This document shows, in pieces, positions 19,296-28,338 of a stretch of DNA of 64,000 nucleotides. A program made the translations under genes and the position numbers. How positions within the stretch are numbered: the first letter of the stretch is position 1; each line of letters starts with the position of its first letter. Below the pieces are notes generated by a model that searched no databases, was not told where the DNA came from, and worked only from the letters and a program-made list of their open reading frames with translations. Source of the DNA: Gammaproteobacteria bacterium. Lineage in GTDB: Bacteria; Pseudomonadota; Gammaproteobacteria; Legionellales; Legionellaceae. Location: positions 1 through 64,000 of the forward strand of contig JASBUZ010000060.1 in the NCBI GenBank assembly GCA_030147635.1. The letters run 5' to 3'.

Positions 19296-20357
19296 TTACC
19301 GAGGAAGTGTTGTATGTATAACACCTGCTGTTTCTTCACCTGGTGGATTTAGTCTTCGTCGCTGTCTAGGCGGCTCTTCCCTCGTGACTATTGACGGGGC
19401 ATTTTCATCCGGTGCATTTAGAACGCTGAATACGCTTAAGTTTGCTGGAACGTGCGTTGGTGTAACCCGTTTTGCTCCCTTCTCATGAAGTTCCCGCAAC
19501 ATTGTTGCTATGGTTTGGTCTGTCGGAGTAGCTCGTAGATGTGCGTTAAGTGCTAAATCAAGCGGGGTGTGCGGCGGAGTCGTAGAAGTCAGTTCTGCTT
19601 TGTAAAAAGGCATATTGGGCGCTAGATGGGGGGTTAGGTCAGGAAGCTCAAAACCATCTTTACGCTCTAAGTCAATACCCTCTGCTTGGGTAAGCGCACG
19701 AAATGCAGGGAGGTTCTTACTGATAATGGCTTGATGAAGTGGCCTATGTTCAGGCAAAGAAATTCCATCATATTGAATAAGTAGAGTGTTGTTTTCACTG
19801 ATATCGCCGTTAGGATCTGCGTTATGTGCAAGCAGTGAATCAACGATAGTTTGATTGACATTTGGAAGAGATAAGGCGAGTGTCAATGGAGAAACATACG
19901 CTTTGTTGATACGTAAGTTGCTCAGTGCTGGCATTTGATCAAGGAATGTATTTACGATTTCTGACTCTGAATTTAAAATAGCTTGTACAAACCTTTTCAT
20001 AATACCTTTGTTTGAGGATGAAAAGAGTGGTTTGGTAACCTCCCAGGATAATAGTTCTTGAACTGATTCTTTGAAAGCGAGTGCGTTAGGGATGTTATAG
20101 CCGAGATGGAAATGTTCTCTTGTGGGAAACCGTGGGTCTGCTACCAACCAACGCGCAATATCTTCAGCAGGACCTACTTCAGCTTGTGCTCGTAAGTCAC
20201 AGAGTAAATCAGGAATAACAACAAAGCTCAGTTCAATACGTCCATCATATGTCTTGGCAACTTCTTGGAAGCGTGTTCGAACTTCTTCAAAGTTCAATGC
20301 TTGGCAAGCTTCTTTGAGTGCTTGGATGTTTTGTTTATCAGCATTAGAAAGTGGCAT
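19296..20357 (-). CDS. ankyrin-repeat-type protein, candidate effector
   Basis: This 353-residue protein has an N-terminal helical region and at least three ankyrin-like helical pairs: PLTLALSLPNVNQTIVDSLL then HNADPN; RPLHQAIISKNLPAFRAL; and TPLDLALNAHL then MLRELHEKGAKR. The C-terminus is proline-rich with a basic patch, PPRQRRRLNPP, resembling a nuclear localisation signal. No signal peptide is seen. The Met at 20357 is preferred over 20408, which adds 17 residues, but the ribosome site is weak for both. In Legionellales such isolated ankyrin proteins are often secreted into host cells; that role here is inference. It could also be a cytoplasmic scaffold. Confidence 0.65.
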   Translation of the reverse strand: MPLSNADKQNIQALKEACQALNFEEVRTRFQEVAKTYDGRIELSFVVIPDLLCDLRAQAEVGPAEDIARWLVADPRFPTREHFHLGYNIPNALAFKESVQELLSWEVTKPLFSSSNKGIMKRFVQAILNSESEIVNTFLDQMPALSNLRINKAYVSPLTLALSLPNVNQTIVDSLLAHNADPNGDISENNTLLIQYDGISLPEHRPLHQAIISKNLPAFRALTQAEGIDLERKDGFELPDLTPHLAPNMPFYKAELTSTTPPHTPLDLALNAHLRATPTDQTIATMLRELHEKGAKRVTPTHVPANLSVFSVLNAPDENAPSIVTREEPPRQRRRLNPPGEETAGVIHTTLPR

Positions 20358-20413
20358 AGGTATAATCTCAAAAAAATCGAAAGCGACATTATAAGAGATA
20401 AAGAGCAAAATGT

Positions 20414-20890
20414 CTATTTTAAAATCACATGATGTTGTGCTAACTGCTCAAATTGTTGAGTGAGCTTGGTACCATCTGGCAGGGTGGCATCTGGCCATAA
20501 ATCAAGTAGGGGAGTAAGCACAAAGTCTCGTAGGTGCATTCTTGGGTGAGGAACCGTTAAGTTGGGGCTATTTATAGTGTGTGTGCCATATAACAAAATA
20601 TCGATGTCTATGGTACGAGCATTGGAGCGTTGTAGACGCGTGCGTTTTTGTTGTTTTTCAATGGCTTGGCAAAAATATAATACTTTGTGAGCGGGAAGTC
20701 GTGTTTTAAGCAAGGCGACAGTATTGTAGTATATCGGCTGTATCAAGGTGCCGGCAGGCCTGCTTTGGTACGATGGTGCAACTTGCACGAGGCGTGAGCA
20801 AGGTATGGTTTGCAGGGCATGAATGGCACGTCTAATTTGTTGCTTGGGCTGCTGCAAGTTACTGCCGAGCGCCAGATAGCACGGAATCAT
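20414..20890 (-). CDS. folK: HPPK, folate-pathway pyrophosphokinase
   Basis: This enzyme transfers pyrophosphate from ATP to 6-hydroxymethyl-7,8-dihydropterin in folate synthesis. Signature pieces are YLALGSNL at the N-terminus, the RTIDIDILLYG segment with the metal-binding aspartates, and VPHPRMHLRDFVLTPL. Its 158 residues match the family. The ATGA overlap with the end of pcnB shows translational coupling, and pcnB-folK is a standard gammaproteobacterial pair. Confidence 0.95.
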   Translation of the reverse strand: MIPCYLALGSNLQQPKQQIRRAIHALQTIPCSRLVQVAPSYQSRPAGTLIQPIYYNTVALLKTRLPAHKVLYFCQAIEKQQKRTRLQRSNARTIDIDILLYGTHTINSPNLTVPHPRMHLRDFVLTPLLDLWPDATLPDGTKLTQQFEQLAQHHVILK

Positions 20891-22215
20891 GAGGGGCTCT
20901 TTTTCTTAGGCACGCGACGTGGGCCAGGTTTTTTGCGCCTTTGTTCCGCAATCATTTTTTTCTGTGTTTTGGGTGTTGCATCTTGAAAGACAGTCCACCA
21001 GTCGGCAAGCTCCATAGATTCATCGCCAGCCAGAGCTCTTAGAGCCAAGAAGTCGTAAGCAGCACGAAATCTAGGGTGTTCTAACAGATCTAAGGCGCGT
21101 TTACTGTGCCGTTTCTGTAAGCGATATTGGAAGAGCCAGATTTCGCGAATGATTTGGGTATGCCTTTTGGGAACCACAATGGTTTTGCATTGTTCGCGAA
21201 GGACTTGCCCCATGCCTTGCTCAAGTGCATTGAGTGCTGTCATATCATCTGTTTCGGCAGCAGTTTTTTTCTCAAGCTTTGCTTTTTGATGTAGAAAAGG
21301 GAACCAAAGCAGTGCTGCAAACAAAAAAGATGGAATGACAGGTTTTCCACTCTTAACACGTGTGTCTGTACTTTCAAATGCAAGAGCAAGCAGCGCATTC
21401 ACAGGGTATTTGGAATTGAGTAGCGCATGGGTTTGCGGGAAAAAAATCTCAAAAATTTTGTGTTTGATGAGTTCTGATTGCACCAGCTCTGCATGACCGC
21501 ATTGATAGAGCTTGGCAATTTCATCAAACAAGCGTGACCCTGATACTTGTTCTAGTAGATGCTTGGAGGCTTGGATTGGCTCGGCTGTTTTAGATTCTAT
21601 GGCAAATTTTAGTTTGGCACTGAATCGAATGGCGCGCAAAATACGTACGGGATCTTCCTGATAGCGAAGTGTTGGTTCACCAATCATTCGAATGTGTTGG
21701 TTTAAAACATCTTGAAAGCCACCGGTGTAGTCAATAATGGCTGAATCTCGAATATCATAATAGAGCGAATTTACCGTGAAGTCGCGCCGCCAGGCGTCTT
21801 CTTCCAGGCTACCATACACATTATCTCGAACCAGCATACCTTCAGCATTGGTGCGTTGCTCGGACTGTTTGTCTTTGATGGTGTTACCGCGAAAGGTCGC
21901 AACTTCAATGATTTCACGATGGTATAAAATATGAACGAGCTTAAAACGACGCCCAATAATTCGTGCATTTTTAAATAATTTTCGAACCTGATTGGGGGTT
22001 GCATTGGTTGCGATATCGAAATCTTTAGGAGACTGTCTCAGTAGTAAATCACGCACGCTACCACCCACCAAGTAAGCATCAAATCCAGCACTGTTTAGGC
22101 GGTTGAGTACCGTGAGTGCATTGGGGCTGATCTCGGTTTTAGAGAGATGATGCTGATTGCGCGGTATGATATAGTCAGAATGAATGTCTGCTCTTTGGGA
22201 GTGCTTGGAGCGCAA
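20887..22215 (-). CDS. pcnB: poly(A) polymerase I
   Basis: This enzyme adds poly(A) tails to RNA 3' ends and promotes decay. The nucleotidyltransferase core has LVGGSVRDLLL and PKDFDIATNATP with the catalytic Asp pair, then GRRFKLVHIL, RRDFTVNSLYYD and EDPVRILRAIRF. The C-terminus is very basic (KKPGPRRVPKKKSPS), as in E. coli. The listed start is a TTG. In-frame codons upstream (ATT at 22227-22225, ATC at 22236-22234 and 22239-22237) keep homology-like residues TFIKKLL, so the true start may be a rarer codon, as with AUU in E. coli pcnB. No in-frame ATG lies near. Confidence 0.95.
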   Translation of the reverse strand: MRSKHSQRADIHSDYIIPRNQHHLSKTEISPNALTVLNRLNSAGFDAYLVGGSVRDLLLRQSPKDFDIATNATPNQVRKLFKNARIIGRRFKLVHILYHREIIEVATFRGNTIKDKQSEQRTNAEGMLVRDNVYGSLEEDAWRRDFTVNSLYYDIRDSAIIDYTGGFQDVLNQHIRMIGEPTLRYQEDPVRILRAIRFSAKLKFAIESKTAEPIQASKHLLEQVSGSRLFDEIAKLYQCGHAELVQSELIKHKIFEIFFPQTHALLNSKYPVNALLALAFESTDTRVKSGKPVIPSFLFAALLWFPFLHQKAKLEKKTAAETDDMTALNALEQGMGQVLREQCKTIVVPKRHTQIIREIWLFQYRLQKRHSKRALDLLEHPRFRAAYDFLALRALAGDESMELADWWTVFQDATPKTQKKMIAEQRRKKPGPRRVPKKKSPS

Positions 22216-22321
22216 TAACTTTTTAATAAAGGTGATGATTACAGTACTCGCTTTATATCCGTTTCTGGCGCGTTATTATAGCTAGACTCTGCATAAAAGG
22301 GAATGCATGGGGTGAGAGAAT

Positions 22322-23053
22322 ATGGAATGGCTCAATTTAGTTTCTAGTTTGTTGGCATTGATTATCTTAGAAGTTGTGCTTGGTATTGATAATCTTGTGT
22401 TTTTAGCGATTCTAACGGAGCGACTCCCTCAAGAGTCCCGAAAAAAAGCAAGACGGTGGGGGTTAACATTTGCTTGGGTCACTCGGCTCTTGCTGTTGGC
22501 ATCTGCAGTTTGGTTGGTTCGCTTAACAACTCCTCTAATTCAGTTTGGGGATATTGGTTTTTCAGCGCGTGATTTATTTCTGTTGATTGGGGGCGGGTTT
22601 TTACTTACGAAGGCCACCCAAGAAATTCACCATGAAGTAGAGCCTGAGGAGCTTGAAGAAGAACCAGTCAAGCCTGCGGCAGCTGTTGCAACTTTTCACG
22701 GTGTCGTGTTGCAAGTGGGTATCATGGATATCGTCTTTTCACTGGATAGTGTTTTGACGGCAGTAGGTCTCACGCCACACTTTTGGGTCATGGCTACAGC
22801 CATTACCATTGCCATTATCATTATGATTTGGGCGAGCGAGCCTGTAAGCGCTTTCATCGAAAGACATCCTACCATCAAAATGTTAGCACTTAGCTTTTTA
22901 ATTTTGATAGGGATGGTTTTGGTTGCAGATGGGTTTGCTTTCCATGTACCAAGGGGGTACATTTACTTCGCGATGGGCTTCTCGCTTGGGGTTGAGGCGT
23001 TGAACACACTAAAGCGCGCAAGGCGTAAGCGTCGCAAAGTCAAAAAGAGCTAG
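22322..23053 (+). CDS. TerC-family integral membrane protein (YgdQ-like)
   Basis: A seven-helix inner-membrane protein of 243 residues. The TerC family signature LEVVLGIDNLVFLAILTERL is at residues about 19-38, and a second acidic motif, VGIMDIVFSLDSVLTA, lies near residue 138; the buried aspartates suggest metal-ion transport. Family members have been tied to tellurite resistance, manganese export or metal loading of secreted proteins; which applies here is unknown. It has its own start region, diverging from pcnB. Confidence 0.88.
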   Translation: MEWLNLVSSLLALIILEVVLGIDNLVFLAILTERLPQESRKKARRWGLTFAWVTRLLLLASAVWLVRLTTPLIQFGDIGFSARDLFLLIGGGFLLTKATQEIHHEVEPEELEEEPVKPAAAVATFHGVVLQVGIMDIVFSLDSVLTAVGLTPHFWVMATAITIAIIIMIWASEPVSAFIERHPTIKMLALSFLILIGMVLVADGFAFHVPRGYIYFAMGFSLGVEALNTLKRARRKRRKVKKS

Positions 23054-23068
23054 TGGGGAAGGGTTATT

Positions 23069-23494
23069 ATGTTGTGGGTGAGAGCGTTTCATGTGATTGC
23101 GATGGTGGCTTGGTTTGCAGGACTGTTTTATTTGCCAAGACTCTTTGTTTATCATGCAGATGCAACAGATACCATTAGTATTGAGCGCTTTAAAGTGATG
23201 GAGCGTCGTCTTTACTACGCGATTACCTGGCCTGCTGCATTTATCACAAGCTTGCTTGGACTTTGGCTGCTTACCTTTATGTTGCCTTATTATCAGCAAG
23301 CGATTTGGATGCATGCGAAGCTTGGCTTAGTCGTACTTTTGTGGGGATATCACCTGCTGTGTGGTCATTTTGTTCGGCAGTTTAAGCAAGATAAAAATAC
23401 TAAAACCAGCAAGTTTTATCGAATATTTAATGAATTACCGAGTGTTTTTTTGACTTTGATTGTGGTTCTAGTGATTGTGAAGCCGAGTTTTTGA
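23069..23494 (+). CDS. hemJ: protoporphyrinogen oxidase, HemJ type
   Basis: This 141-residue, four-helix membrane protein oxidises protoporphyrinogen IX to protoporphyrin IX in heme synthesis. It opens with WVRAFHVIAMVAWFAGLFYL, which holds the conserved heme-ligand His, followed by LPRLFVYH. The second conserved His lies in IWMHAKLGLV, and the end FNELPSVFLTLIVVLVIVKP is characteristic. It starts 15 bases after the TerC-family gene, so the two are likely cotranscribed. Confidence 0.9.
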   Translation: MLWVRAFHVIAMVAWFAGLFYLPRLFVYHADATDTISIERFKVMERRLYYAITWPAAFITSLLGLWLLTFMLPYYQQAIWMHAKLGLVVLLWGYHLLCGHFVRQFKQDKNTKTSKFYRIFNELPSVFLTLIVVLVIVKPSF

Positions 23495-23561
23495 GAGTAC
23501 AGTCTTCTATTTTTAGTTTAAATATAGTACAATATGTCTCTTTTGCTTTATTTGATCTGTA

Positions 23562-24659
23562 ATGAAACATCTTGCTGTTGATTTGTCCGAATTTGAAGAG
23601 ATTCCATCTATAAAACCAGACTCTGGAACGCATACCGTCACGAGAGGCAAGTTACCAAGCTCAGAGAAAATCTGGGTTTGTAAACAAGCATCCAACGAGC
23701 TAATTGCACGCATTGAAGTATTAGCACAAGAATTTCATCGATTGATGAATCCAGAGCAACCTGAAACTTGGTTGGCACGTGATGCAGAAAGAAACTTCTA
23801 TGTTTTATCGGAGGCTGTGGATGGAAAGCCGGTGCCTCTTGATAAGCCACAGCGTTTCAGTCGAGGTGTGTATACGGGACTTGGACAAATTCTTGTTTAC
23901 TCTGTTTTCTTGCACGAAGTTGATTTAAACCCTGGTAACTTAATTCTTAAAGACGAGCAAAAGCTGATTAAGTTGGACGGTGATTGGTGTTTTGTTGGAT
24001 TGACACGCCCAGAGCTTTTAGGCGAAAAACCTGCAAGGATTACCGCAGAAATTTTACGTGCTTTACCTCATGTGCAAGGTTACGTTGCTTACAATTGGCT
24101 GGATATGCGCCGATTCGGGAGGAGTTATTCTAGCAGCATGGTTGATGATGAGCTGCGTATGGCACCTCATTTTCAAGCTGAAATTAATCAAGCCATTTTA
24201 AAGCTTTTATTGCTGCCTGTGTCTTATGCGCGTGAATTTATTAAGTGCTATTTGACTGATTACCAGGATTATTTTTTAATTGAGTTTACTGAAAGACAAG
24301 CAGAACTTTTGAATAGTGCGCTACAACTTGATTCTTTCCGAATTTACTTGAGGTCAGCTGAGGCTGATGCTGTGATGGATACACACTTAGATGCATTGCA
24401 AGGGTTTGCTGGGACTCAGGAGGGCTTGCTTCTTGAGCCAGATAATCAAGTAGCAGTGTTATCTGAGTTTTGGGGGCTGCGCGAAAAATTGCTGCGAGCA
24501 GTTCAAGTATCTCCCAATAATGTCTGGGTTGATCATGGACAAAGGTTAGATACTGGTATGTCTAGTCCATTGAGGATGTTTTCTCCGACGAAAGATGTGG
24601 CAAGCACAGGGCTGGTAAGACGCAGTTCGACTTGTTCTAATCTGCTGGAGATGGGGTAA
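23562..24659 (+). CDS. kinase-like protein of unknown function, candidate effector
   Basis: This 365-residue cytoplasmic-type protein belongs to no family I can name. Residues 118-126, HEVDLNPGN, followed by KLDGD at 137-141, resemble the catalytic loop and metal-binding Asp of atypical kinases (HipA, PI-kinase or choline-kinase type: an Asp, then Asn four to five residues on, then a second Asp after two strands). A lysine-bearing strand (EKIWVCKQ, 35-42) could be the N-lobe ATP lysine. The C-terminal 200 residues are helical. There is no signal peptide. It sits alone between hemJ and the palindrome at 24667. A secreted kinase effector or a housekeeping kinase are both possible. Confidence 0.55.
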   Translation: MKHLAVDLSEFEEIPSIKPDSGTHTVTRGKLPSSEKIWVCKQASNELIARIEVLAQEFHRLMNPEQPETWLARDAERNFYVLSEAVDGKPVPLDKPQRFSRGVYTGLGQILVYSVFLHEVDLNPGNLILKDEQKLIKLDGDWCFVGLTRPELLGEKPARITAEILRALPHVQGYVAYNWLDMRRFGRSYSSSMVDDELRMAPHFQAEINQAILKLLLLPVSYAREFIKCYLTDYQDYFLIEFTERQAELLNSALQLDSFRIYLRSAEADAVMDTHLDALQGFAGTQEGLLLEPDNQVAVLSEFWGLREKLLRAVQVSPNNVWVDHGQRLDTGMSSPLRMFSPTKDVASTGLVRRSSTCSNLLEMG

Positions 24660-24666
24660 CAAAGTT

Positions 24667-24721
24667 GGGGGTCAGGGGTTGAATTTTGAATCTCAGATTC
24701 AAAATTCAAGCCCTGACCCCC
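24667..24721. repeat. 55-bp palindromic element, complete copy
   Basis: Two 27-base arms (24667-24693 and 24695-24721) are reverse complements with one mismatch, around a single central base. It starts with GGGGGTCAGGG and ends with CCCTGACCCCC. It lies between the convergent kinase-like and rubredoxin genes and could act as a bidirectional terminator. A second, one-armed copy lies at 51097-51131 with 30 of 35 bases identical, so this is a dispersed element of REP or MITE type. No transposase is in the window. Confidence 0.85.
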
Positions 24722-24727
24722 AAAAAA

Positions 24728-24910
24728 TTAATCCATTTCTATCATTTCAAAATCAATTTTGCTGGCACCGCAGTCTGGGCAAAACCAGTTTTCAGGGACT
24801 TCTTCCCAGCGTGTTCCTGCTTCAATCCCATCTTCTGGCCAACCTTCAGCTTCGTCATAAATAAAACCGCAGATAACACAGATATACTTTTTGTAAGGCA
24901 AACCACTCAT
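24728..24910 (-). CDS. rubredoxin
   Basis: A 60-residue iron-only electron carrier. The two metal-binding pairs are CVICGFIYD (residues 11-14) and CPDCGASK (44-47), with the aromatic core [17 protein letters not shown] intact. It transfers single electrons to oxygenases or oxygen- and superoxide-scavenging enzymes; no partner gene is adjacent. The minus strand is preferred over longer plus-strand frames in the same place because of the perfect rubredoxin motif. Confidence 0.96.
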   Translation of the reverse strand: MSGLPYKKYICVICGFIYDEAEGWPEDGIEAGTRWEEVPENWFCPDCGASKIDFEMIEMD

Positions 24911-25268
24911 GGCTATTCTTTGTCCTTTATGTTTATGAAGGGCGTAATTTAGCCAAATAAGGACGAAATGTAAAGAGGTTTTATTGGAAGGAATTAGTAA
25001 CGGTTCTTACGCAAATTTGGGACCTGACGCTCGGTGAGAATGAAAAAGTACCAGCTAAAAAACTTGAAGCTGGTATTCCGTTTGGTCACATGAGGGAGCC
25101 GCTAGATGAATCAAAGTACATGACAGGATGAATTGATACTAGATGGTGGCATTTTAACGGGGAGTGTGGCAAGACCCGAAAAATAAGTTTTAGAGCGAGT
25201 TTCATCTGGAGTCTTCTGTGATAAACTCGGTGTATCTTGAATTGGTATGCCCAAAGGCTTGAAAGAGC
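24911..25268. other. intergenic region between rubredoxin and ruvB
   Basis: This 358-base stretch has no complete gene. A protein-like frame without a start codon runs from 24961 to a TGA at 25129-25131 (it reads [18 protein letters not shown] and ends MREPLDESKYMTG), which looks like the tail of a lost gene that I cannot name. The remaining 137 bases before ruvB presumably hold its promoter, but I see no convincing -35/-10 pair. Confidence 0.4.
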
Positions 25269-26282
25269 ATGTTAGAAAGTGATCGCTTAATGAGTTTAGA
25301 TGCAAAACCTGCAGAAGAAGCGTTCGATAGAGCCATTCGGCCACTCAGTTTGGCAGAATATATTGGTCAGGATGACGTACGTTCACAGATGCAAATTTTC
25401 ATTGATGCTGCACGTAAGCGCAAAGAAGCACTCGATCATGTGTTAATTTTTGGCCCGCCTGGACTTGGGAAAACAACACTCGCGAACATCATATCCCATG
25501 AGCTTGGTGTGAATTTACGGCAAACTTCGGGCCCAGTGTTAGAGCGTGCTGGAGATGTAGCCGCTATTCTGACTAATCTGCAAGAAAATGATGTGTTGTT
25601 TATTGACGAGATCCATCGTTTAAGTTCTGTAGTTGAAGAAATTTTATATCCTGCGATGGAAGATTATAAACTCGATATTGTCATTGGTGAGGGGCCCTCA
25701 GCGCGTTCAATTAAGCTCGATTTACCACCTTTTACTTTGGTGGGGGCAACCACGCGAGCAGGGGCTTTGACCTCCCCACTCCGAGACCGATTTGGCATTG
25801 TACAACGATTAGAGTTTTATAGCGTGGATGCGCTCACTTCTATCGTGAAGCGCTCAGCAGACTTACAACACTTAACAACCGAGCCTGAAGGTGTGTTTGA
25901 GATTGCACGACGTGCACGTGGCACACCCCGCATTGCGAATCGTTTACTGCGTCGCGTGAGAGACTATGCCGAAGTCAAAGGGGAAGGTGTGATCACCAAA
26001 AAGATTGCTGAATTTGCCCTGGAGCAATTAAAAGTAGATGGGTATGGTTTGGACTTGATGGATAAAAAGTTATTGCTCGCTGTGATGGAGCGCTTTGATG
26101 GCGGGCCTGTCGGTGTTGAGAGTATGGCGGCTGCCATTGGTGAAGAGAAAACAACAATTGAAGATGTCATAGAGCCCTACTTGATTCAACAAGGGTTTTT
26201 AATGCGAACGCCAAGAGGGCGAACAGCAACTGCTCAGGCTTATCAGCATTTTGGACTTCCTATGGCAGAAAAGACTGTTTAA
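25269..26282 (+). CDS. ruvB: Holliday junction branch-migration helicase RuvB
   Basis: This AAA+ motor drives RuvA-bound Holliday junctions in recombination repair. Walker [10 protein letters not shown] ends at residue 69, Walker B is LFIDEIHRL, sensor 1 is LVGATTRAG and the arginine-finger region is LRDRFGI. The C-terminal winged helix ends in LMRTPRGR. At 337 residues it is full length. ruvA and ruvC, usually just upstream, are not present; a 358-base non-coding gap precedes it. ruvB followed by tolQ is a conserved order, here lacking ybgC between them. Confidence 0.97.
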   Translation: MLESDRLMSLDAKPAEEAFDRAIRPLSLAEYIGQDDVRSQMQIFIDAARKRKEALDHVLIFGPPGLGKTTLANIISHELGVNLRQTSGPVLERAGDVAAILTNLQENDVLFIDEIHRLSSVVEEILYPAMEDYKLDIVIGEGPSARSIKLDLPPFTLVGATTRAGALTSPLRDRFGIVQRLEFYSVDALTSIVKRSADLQHLTTEPEGVFEIARRARGTPRIANRLLRRVRDYAEVKGEGVITKKIAEFALEQLKVDGYGLDLMDKKLLLAVMERFDGGPVGVESMAAAIGEEKTTIEDVIEPYLIQQGFLMRTPRGRTATAQAYQHFGLPMAEKTV

Positions 26283-26313
26283 ATAGATAAAAAACAAAAG
26301 AGGTATTTAAACC

Positions 26314-26997
26314 ATGCAACATACTAGTGTATTAAGTTATTTTATGGGCGCAGGTGGAGTCGTCAAGGCTGTGATGTTTCTTTTACTGATAGCCTCTGTC
26401 ATCTCTTGGACGCTTATTTTACAACGTGCTTGGTATTTTAAACAAAAAAGTGCTGATTATGAGGGGTTTAAGGCACGATTTTGGGGGTGTTCTGATTTAG
26501 CGGCATTGTATACCGAGGTTGATACAAATGCTGAGAGTAGAACGGGACTTGCAGCGATTTTTCATGCAGGATTCAAAGAATTTTTACGGGTACAAAAGCT
26601 CGGTGCGGTGACGCTTGAGCCGATTCAACGTGTGATGCAAATCTCTTATGCCAAAGAAGAAGAAGCACTTGAGGAACATTTGCCTTGGTTTGCGTCTGTT
26701 GGTTCTATTGCACCTTATATTGGGCTGTTTGGAACGGTTTGGGGGATTATGACGTCTTTCCAAGCACTTGGTAATGCACAGCAAGCAACCATTGCCATGG
26801 TGGCCCCTGGGATTTCAGAGGCACTCGTTGCAACAGCACTTGGTTTATTCACCGCGATTCCAGCAGTGATTGCGTTTAACCGCTACGGAACACGCGCATC
26901 ACGCATGCTAGATCGATACGATGTGTTTCAAGAAGAGCTGTTAGCCTTAATCGCACAACAAACCACAAAATCTTCTAAAGCAAAGGCGAGCACATGA
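26314..26997 (+). CDS. tolQ: Tol-Pal system proton channel subunit TolQ
   Basis: This inner-membrane protein pairs with TolR as a proton-driven motor (MotA/ExbB family) that keeps the outer membrane attached during division. Three membrane segments are visible: about residues 17-37, 130-155 ([19 protein letters not shown]) and 165-190 ([20 protein letters not shown]). Length is 227 residues, as usual. It is followed by tolR with an ATGA overlap. Confidence 0.95.
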   Translation: MQHTSVLSYFMGAGGVVKAVMFLLLIASVISWTLILQRAWYFKQKSADYEGFKARFWGCSDLAALYTEVDTNAESRTGLAAIFHAGFKEFLRVQKLGAVTLEPIQRVMQISYAKEEEALEEHLPWFASVGSIAPYIGLFGTVWGIMTSFQALGNAQQATIAMVAPGISEALVATALGLFTAIPAVIAFNRYGTRASRMLDRYDVFQEELLALIAQQTTKSSKAKAST

Positions 26998-27467
26998 GTT
27001 TGCGTTTAAAAAAGAAAAATCGTGAGAAAAAAGGCCCAATGGCGGATATTAATGTAGTGCCTTACATTGATGTCATGTTGGTGCTTTTAGTCATTTTTAT
27101 GATAACGGCACCGATGCTTACACAAGGGGTTACAGTTGAACTGCCGAAGGCTCAAAGCGAGTCTCTGACCAGCAACAATCGCGAACCTATTATTGTGTCA
27201 GTCGACAAAGAAGGACATTATTTTTTAAATATCGGTAGTGCACCTAATGTGCCGATAGAGCCTCATGCACTGATGGTGCGCGTGGCTGCTGAAATTGAGC
27301 TTGCCAAACAAACCAAAGAGCCGATGCATGTGCTTGTAAAAGGAGATACTGGTGTTTCTTACGGTAAAGTGGTTCAAGCGATGAGCCTTTTGAAACAAGC
27401 GGGTGCCGAGCAAGTGGGGTTACTGACTGACTCTTCACAAGAACTGACTGAAGGGGCAAGTGTATGA
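26994..27467 (+). CDS. tolR: Tol-Pal system protein TolR
   Basis: This partner of TolQ has one N-terminal membrane helix bearing the essential proton-carrying aspartate in [16 protein letters not shown], then a periplasmic domain with [21 protein letters not shown]. The 157 residues are slightly longer than E. coli TolR (142). It overlaps tolQ and tolA by four bases on each side, indicating coupled translation. Confidence 0.94.
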   Translation: MSLRLKKKNREKKGPMADINVVPYIDVMLVLLVIFMITAPMLTQGVTVELPKAQSESLTSNNREPIIVSVDKEGHYFLNIGSAPNVPIEPHALMVRVAAEIELAKQTKEPMHVLVKGDTGVSYGKVVQAMSLLKQAGAEQVGLLTDSSQELTEGASV

Positions 27468-28333
27468 AGCTGAATCGTTCTTATCACACAGCGTTGATTG
27501 CAGCGGTATTTTTACATGTAGCATTGCTGCTTGCTTTTATGATTCAGCCCAAAGAAGCACGCCCTGTGATGCAGCTTGAAGCAAAACGTGAGGTCAAAAA
27601 GGCTCCAGAGCAAGAGGTTGTTAAAGCGGTCAGTGTCAATGAAAAAGAAGTCACAGCTGCCATTGAAAAATTAAAGTCTGAACGGGCTGCCAAGGCACAA
27701 GCCGAAGCCAATCGACAAAAACAATTGGCCCGAGAAGCTGAAGCTTTGAGAGTGCGCCGTGTCAAAGAGCAACAAAGACTTGAGCGCTTGCGCGCAGAAA
27801 ATGCGCGTGCTGAAGCAAAGCGTAAACAAGAAGCGCTTGCTGAGCAAAAGCGTCTTAAGGAAGTGCAAAAGCAAAAAGCACTGGAAGCTCAAAAGCTTGA
27901 AGATCTTAAAAAGCAACAGCTTGCCTTGAAAAAACAACAAGAAGAAGAGCTAGCGCGCCAAAAGGCAGAAAAAGAACGTCAGCTGGAAGAAGCACGCCTT
28001 GAGAAAGCACGCATTGAAGCTGCAAATCGAGCACGTATCTCAGGGGTAGTTGATAAATATAAAGCGCTTATTTTAGGAGCCATTGGCCAGCAGTGGATTT
28101 TACCAGACCAAGTGAATACAGAGCTATCTAGCCGATTTAAAATTAGGCTAGCACCCAATGGCTCAGTGTTAGAGGTGCAGCTCACCCGAAGCAGTGGCGA
28201 CCCGGTACTCGATCGCTCAGCAGAGGCTGCTATCTATAAAGCATCACCATTACCTGTGCCGAGTGAGCCAGAAATGTTTAATTTATTTCGTGAGATAAGT
28301 CTTACGGTACGACCTGAAAATGTGAGGGGGTAG
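27464..28333 (+). CDS. tolA: Tol-Pal system protein TolA
   Basis: This periplasm-spanning protein links TolQR with outer-membrane components. An N-terminal membrane helix (about residues 12-27) is followed by a long Ala/Lys/Glu/Gln-rich helical stalk (about 60-190) and a C-terminal TonB/TolA-like domain starting near ISGVVDKYKALILGAIGQQW. At 289 residues the stalk is shorter than in E. coli TolA (421). The low-complexity stalk creates several false frames on both strands. Confidence 0.93.
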   Translation: MKLNRSYHTALIAAVFLHVALLLAFMIQPKEARPVMQLEAKREVKKAPEQEVVKAVSVNEKEVTAAIEKLKSERAAKAQAEANRQKQLAREAEALRVRRVKEQQRLERLRAENARAEAKRKQEALAEQKRLKEVQKQKALEAQKLEDLKKQQLALKKQQEEELARQKAEKERQLEEARLEKARIEAANRARISGVVDKYKALILGAIGQQWILPDQVNTELSSRFKIRLAPNGSVLEVQLTRSSGDPVLDRSAEAAIYKASPLPVPSEPEMFNLFREISLTVRPENVRG

Positions 28334-28338
28334 GCTGA

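Noticed and set aside
24679-24952. Two plus-strand open frames over the rubredoxin locus
   Set aside because: The minus strand encodes a perfect rubredoxin with both CxxC pairs; the plus frames are shadows with no family-like pattern.
27544-27940. Antisense open frames inside tolA
   Set aside because: They come from the Ala/Lys/Glu/Gln-rich stalk codons, which rarely give stops on the other strand.
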